DNA of 8,068 nt from Cloacimonetes bacterium UBA5456 (GTDB lineage: Bacteria; Cloacimonadota; Cloacimonadia; Cloacimonadales; Cloacimonadaceae), in assembly GCA_002427325.1 (NCBI GenBank), contig DIQS01000039.1, positions 1 through 8,068 on the forward strand. The letters run 5' to 3'. This document shows positions 4,319-8,068 of the stretch, in pieces. Within the stretch, counting starts at the first letter, position 1; each line of letters starts with the position of its first letter. Under the pieces are notes generated by a model. It did no database searches. It saw nothing but the letters and a program-made list of their open reading frames with translations, and had not been told where the DNA came from. Position numbers and translations under genes: made by a program.

Positions 4319-7300
4319 ATGGCTAAACAGACTCGAGCTACCATGGATGGAAACCACGCAGCCTCGCACGTTGCATACGCATTTAACGAAGTTGCAGCAA
4401 TCTATCCGATTACTCCGTCCTCAGGAATGGGGGAACTTTCCGACGCTTGGGCTTCGGAGGGACTTAAGAACATCTACGGAAGCACCGTGGACGTTATGGA
4501 AATGCAATCTGAAGCAGGAGCTGCCGGCGCAGTTCACGGATCCCTTTCAGCAGGCGCACTGACCACCACTTTCACCGCCTCTCAAGGGCTCATGCTGATG
4601 TTGCCCAATATGCACAAAATTGCCGGCGAGATGCTGCCCACCGTTTTCTACGTGACCGCACGCTCTCTTGCCGCTCAATCCCTCTCAATTTTTGGCGATC
4701 ATTCAGACGTTATGAGCGCACGCAACACAGGCTTTGCCCTCGTCGCAGCAAACAGCGTCCAAGAAGTTATGGACCTCGCGATTGTGAGCCAGATTGCCAC
4801 GCTCAAGACCTCTATCCCCTTCGTGCTTTTCTTCGACGGCTTCCGCACTTCCCATGAATTGCAGAAGATAAACGTCGTTGACTATGAAACGATGAACGAA
4901 CTTTTAGACCACAAGCTTGTGGAAGACTTCCGCGCGCGTGCCCTCACCCCGGATTCCCCCCGCGTGAAGGTTGGACAGCACGGTCCGGACGTCTATTTCC
5001 AAGGTCGCGAGACCACCAACCTCCAATATCAAAACGCCACAGCCATCATCGAAGACGTGATGAAAGAAGTTGGCGCAAAGATCGGCAGAAGCTATAACGC
5101 CTTTGATTATGACGGCGATCCCGATGCTGAAGACATCATCGTTGCAATGGGTAGCGGATGCGAAACCATCAAAGAAACCATCGACTATTTGAACAAAGAA
5201 CGCGACATGAAGCTCGGACTTCTCAAAGTTCGCGTATATCGCCCCTTCGACGTCGAACGCTTTAATAAGGCTCTGCCCAAGAGCGTGAAGCGCATCGCTG
5301 TGCTCGACAGAACCAAAGAGCCGGGTTCAATCGGCGAACCCCTCTATCTCGATGTTGTTTCCGCCCTTAAAGGCAAAGACATCAAGATCATCGGCGGCCG
5401 CTATGGTCTCTCCAGCAAAGAATTCACTCCCAGCATGGTATTTGCCGTTTACAAACACCTCCAAAAGGGTGGTTTCCACGGCTTCACAGTGGGAATCGAA
5501 GACGACGTCAGCAATCTCTCACTTCCCATCGAAGAAGAGATCAACACCGTTCCTGAAGGCACCATCTCCTGCAAATTCTGGGGCTTAGGTTCAGACGGAA
5601 CAGTCGGCGCAAACAAGAATAGTATCATCATCATCGGCGACAACACCGAAATGTATGCTCAAGGATATTTCCAATATGACAGCAAGAAGAGCGGCGGAAT
5701 CACTCGTAGCCACTTGCGCTTTGGCAAAAAGCCCATCCACAGCCAGTATCTGGTTAGCCAGGAAGACTTTGTTGCCTGTCACAACCCTGCTTTCATCGGC
5801 AGATTTGACCTCCTCGGCGGCATAAAGGAAAACGGCGTATTCCTCTTGAACTCCAATTGGAGCCGTGAAGAAGCCTTCACCCGCCTCACCCGCGACATGC
5901 AGAAAACCATCATCGATCGCAAGATCAAATTCTATAACATCGATGGACTCAAGATCGCTGAAGAAGTTGGTCTCGGCGGAAGAATCAACACCACCATGCA
6001 GACCGCTTTCTTCCTCATCTCCGGCGTTTTGGAGAGAAGCGAAGCCATCACTCTCATCAAAGATTCCATTCGCAAAACCTATGGCAGCAGAGGCGAAAAT
6101 GTCGTGAAAATGAACCTCGATGCAGTGGATAAAGTGAACGACGCCCTCGTCGAGATCGAAGTTCCCGCCAGCCTCCCCGCTGAATATAGCGAACTCAAAC
6201 AGCTCGTTCCCGAAGGCTCCACCGGCTTCGTCAAAGAAGTCATCGAGCCCATCATGCGCGAGCAAGGTGACACCATCAAAGTCTCTCAGATGACCGTTGA
6301 TGGATATGTGGATAGCGGAACTGCAAAGCTCGAAAAGCGCAGAGTGGCTCCCAGCGTTCCCAAGTGGATCGCCGAAAGCTGTATCCAATGTAACCAATGC
6401 TCCTTCGTTTGCCCTCACGCTGCGATCCGTCCAAAACTGATCAAAGCCGAAGACCTTGAAGGTGCTCCCGAAAGCTTTAACACCCTCAAAGCAATGGGCG
6501 CAGAAGGCTATTTCTATAAAATCCAAGTCTATATCGACGACTGTCAGGGCTGCCGCGTTTGCGTGAACGAATGCCCCAAACAGGCACTCGTGATGAGCCC
6601 CATCGACGACGAGCGTGATGCCGGTCAGCAAGCCAACTATGAGTTCTTTGAGAATCTTCCCGAAGACGTGCTTGCCAATTTCAAAGCAACCACCGTCAAA
6701 GGCAGCCAGTTCAAGCAGCCCTTGCTTGAGTTCTCCGGCGCCTGTGCAGGTTGCGGCGAAACGCCCTATGTCAAGCTGCTCACCCAGCTCTATGGCGATC
6801 GCATGATCATCGCCAACGCCACGGGATGCTCCTCCATTTGGGCAGGAACCTTCCCCACCATCCCCTACACCAAAAACAAAGATGGTAAAGGCCCCGCATG
6901 GGCAAACAGCCTCTTCGAAGACAACGCCGAATATAGCTTCGGTATGCGTTTGGCTGTGAGGTCCCACCGCAAATTGCTCAAGCTCGCCGTGAATCAGCTT
7001 ATGGAGAAAGACATTGATGCTGCTCTGAAAGATGCATTGGGCAAAGCTCTTGAGAATTGGGATAAGACAGACGAAGACGCCATTGAAAACGTTAACAAGA
7101 TCAAGGCACTCCTGCCGAAAGCAACTGAAAACGCATGCGAAGGCTGCAAGAAGCTGCTCCGCAGAGTGAACGAGCTCAAAGACTACTTCATCGAGAAATC
7201 CATCTGGGCAATCGGTGGAGACGGCTGGGCTTATGACATCGGCTATGGCGGATTGGATCACGTTTTGGCTTCAAATCAGAAGATCAAAGTCCTTGTTTTG

Positions 7301-7840
7301 GATACCGAAGTATATTCAAACACCGGCGGTCAGGCTTCCAAGGCAACCCCGCTGGGTTCCATCGCTCGCTTTGCCGAAGCCGGAAAGGGAACCAATAAGA
7401 AAGACCTCGGAATGATGATGATGAGCTATGGCTACGTCTATGTTGCCTCCATCGCAATGGGCGCAAACAAAAACCAAGCCCTCCAAGCCATCAAAGAAGC
7501 TGAGGAATATCCCGGACCCGCAATCGTCATCGCCTATGCACCTTGCATCAACCACGGCATCGATATGTCCCTGAGCCAAAAACAGGAAAAAGCCGCTGTT
7601 GACGCCGGTTATTGGCTGCTCTATCGCTATAACCCGCTGCTTGCACAAGAAGGAAAGAACCCTCTTATCCTCGATAGCAAAGAGCCCACCATGAGCGTGA
7701 CAGACTTCACCAAAACAGAAAACCGCTACAGCCGCCTGCACAGAATTTTCCCCGAAAGAGCGGAGAAATTCGATGCAGAAAGCGCAGTGTTCTTCAAAGA
7801 TCGCTACGATCAATATAAGAAACTTAGCGAAGATAAATAA
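4319..7840 (+). CDS. nifJ: Pyruvate:ferredoxin (flavodoxin) oxidoreductase
   Basis: This single-chain, homodimeric, cytosolic enzyme interconverts pyruvate + CoA and acetyl-CoA + CO2, passing electrons to ferredoxin or flavodoxin. The 1173 residues include an N-terminal pyrimidine-binding domain with YPITPSS (29-35), Thr32, Glu65 and Arg115 equivalent to Thr31, Glu64 and Arg114 of Desulfovibrio africanus PFOR; a gamma-type domain with FWGLGSDGTVGANK (420-433); a two-cluster ferredoxin domain (Cys 688/691/694/698 and 742/745/748/752); and the TPP domain with GGDGWAYD (966-973) and SNTGGQASKATP (1000-1011). The proximal cluster ligands are Cys809, Cys812, Cys837 and Cys1076. Length fits NifJ/YdbK proteins; the roughly 60-residue C-terminal extension of the D. 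africanus enzyme is absent. It sits alone between its own promoter and terminator and is all-purpose anaerobic carbon metabolism rather than proof of nitrogen fixation. Other 2-oxoacids are possible substrates. Confidence 0.97.
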   Translation: MAKQTRATMDGNHAASHVAYAFNEVAAIYPITPSSGMGELSDAWASEGLKNIYGSTVDVMEMQSEAGAAGAVHGSLSAGALTTTFTASQGLMLMLPNMHKIAGEMLPTVFYVTARSLAAQSLSIFGDHSDVMSARNTGFALVAANSVQEVMDLAIVSQIATLKTSIPFVLFFDGFRTSHELQKINVVDYETMNELLDHKLVEDFRARALTPDSPRVKVGQHGPDVYFQGRETTNLQYQNATAIIEDVMKEVGAKIGRSYNAFDYDGDPDAEDIIVAMGSGCETIKETIDYLNKERDMKLGLLKVRVYRPFDVERFNKALPKSVKRIAVLDRTKEPGSIGEPLYLDVVSALKGKDIKIIGGRYGLSSKEFTPSMVFAVYKHLQKGGFHGFTVGIEDDVSNLSLPIEEEINTVPEGTISCKFWGLGSDGTVGANKNSIIIIGDNTEMYAQGYFQYDSKKSGGITRSHLRFGKKPIHSQYLVSQEDFVACHNPAFIGRFDLLGGIKENGVFLLNSNWSREEAFTRLTRDMQKTIIDRKIKFYNIDGLKIAEEVGLGGRINTTMQTAFFLISGVLERSEAITLIKDSIRKTYGSRGENVVKMNLDAVDKVNDALVEIEVPASLPAEYSELKQLVPEGSTGFVKEVIEPIMREQGDTIKVSQMTVDGYVDSGTAKLEKRRVAPSVPKWIAESCIQCNQCSFVCPHAAIRPKLIKAEDLEGAPESFNTLKAMGAEGYFYKIQVYIDDCQGCRVCVNECPKQALVMSPIDDERDAGQQANYEFFENLPEDVLANFKATTVKGSQFKQPLLEFSGACAGCGETPYVKLLTQLYGDRMIIANATGCSSIWAGTFPTIPYTKNKDGKGPAWANSLFEDNAEYSFGMRLAVRSHRKLLKLAVNQLMEKDIDAALKDALGKALENWDKTDEDAIENVNKIKALLPKATENACEGCKKLLRRVNELKDYFIEKSIWAIGGDGWAYDIGYGGLDHVLASNQKIKVLVLDTEVYSNTGGQASKATPLGSIARFAEAGKGTNKKDLGMMMMSYGYVYVASIAMGANKNQALQAIKEAEEYPGPAIVIAYAPCINHGIDMSLSQKQEKAAVDAGYWLLYRYNPLLAQEGKNPLILDSKEPTMSVTDFTKTENRYSRLHRIFPERAEKFDAESAVFFKDRYDQYKKLSEDK

Positions 7841-7861
7841 ATCAACAATAAATCATGATAT

Positions 7862-7893
7862 GAGGCTCCTGCTGATGTGGGAGCCTCTTTTTT
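7862..7893 (+). terminator. Rho-independent terminator of nifJ
   Basis: GAGGCTCC (7862-7869) and GGAGCCTC (7880-7887) form a perfect 8-bp stem, with a possible extra T-G pair, around a loop of 8-10 nt. Six T (7888-7893) follow. It begins 21 bp after the nifJ stop, so nifJ is a single-gene unit. Confidence 0.93.
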
Positions 7894-7974
7894 GTTCGAA
7901 ATTCTTGTGATGCTCTGTTTTATGGCATAGATTCAGCGCCATATCATTCTGACTTTCAAAGATATAAGCCACTC

Positions 7975-8068
7975 CTTCCCTATTGGGTTCAGCTCAGTTT
8001 GCGCTTATGATATGCTCATGGTGATGACCACATCATGACCATATCATGACCAGAACCCAGTAAGGAAG
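7975..8068 (+). repeat. Nested inverted repeat / structured region at window edge
   Basis: Outer arms 7975-7990 (CTTCCCTATTGGGTTC) and 8053-8068 (GAACCCAGTAAGGAAG) pair at 15 of 16 positions, one of them G-U. Inside, 8007-8023 pairs with 8031-8047 over 17 positions (15 Watson-Crick, one G-U, one C-C mismatch) around the loop ATGACCA. The outer stem reaches the last base of the window and may continue. It could be a miniature mobile or interspersed element, a non-coding RNA, or the leader of a gene that starts just beyond 8068, since the 3' arm ends in SD-like AAGGAAG. Confidence 0.6.
8020..8052 (+). repeat. Three tandem 11-bp units
   Basis: CATCATGACCA (8031-8041) and TATCATGACCA (8042-8052) differ at one base. 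GGTGATGACCA (8020-8030) matches the second unit at 8 of 11 positions. The units fall across the loop and 3' arm of the inner hairpin of the structured region. Confidence 0.6.

Noticed and set aside
5591..7261. 556-codon open frame on the minus strand inside nifJ
   Set aside because: It lies wholly antisense to an unmistakable PFOR domain region, has no recognisable motif, and is explained by strong codon bias leaving few stops in the mirrored frame.
8020..8052. CRISPR array
   Set aside because: The units are only 11 bp, directly adjacent without spacers, and imperfect.

Overview
The window comes from a bacterial chromosome and carries seven complete protein genes, all on the + strand. Six housekeeping translation and nucleotide genes come first (rplM, rpsI, rpsB, tsf, pyrH, frr). 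A separate unit follows with one large gene, nifJ/por, for pyruvate:ferredoxin (flavodoxin) oxidoreductase. That oxygen-sensitive enzyme points to an anaerobe. Base composition looks moderate and codon use looks uniform across the genes. Clear AAGGAG-type Shine-Dalgarno (SD) sites precede most genes, which argues against typical Bacteroidetes. The gene order, the short EF-Ts and the NifJ-type enzyme would fit an anaerobic lineage such as Cloacimonadota (FCB group), but this is a weak inference from impression, not from a search.

Layout. Positions 1-159 hold a perfect hairpin, one copy of a 22-bp repeat and the probable rplM promoter. Positions 160-3933 are the six-gene operon: L13 and S9 with coupled spacing, a 151-bp spacer with hairpins that may be an S2 leader, S2, an 84-bp spacer with a 10-bp perfect stem, EF-Ts, UMP kinase and ribosome recycling factor. 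A rho-independent terminator at 3965-3995 closes the operon. Positions 3934-4318 are non-coding. They hold that terminator, a second, inverted copy of the 22-bp repeat, a C-rich tract whose minus strand has six closely spaced G-runs, and the nifJ promoter region. nifJ occupies 4319-7840 and has its own terminator at 7862-7893. The last 175 bases hold a nested inverted repeat that runs to the window edge and ends in an SD-like AAGGAAG.

The operon links ribosome building (L13, S9, S2), elongation (EF-Ts), ribosome recycling (RRF) and UTP/CTP supply (UMP kinase). The nifJ unit supplies acetyl-CoA and low-potential electrons. All seven genes are ordinary members of known families. No undescribed protein system is visible. 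The items worth a second look are non-coding: the inverted 22-bp repeats that bracket the operon, the quadruplex-capable tract upstream of nifJ, and the structured 3' region.
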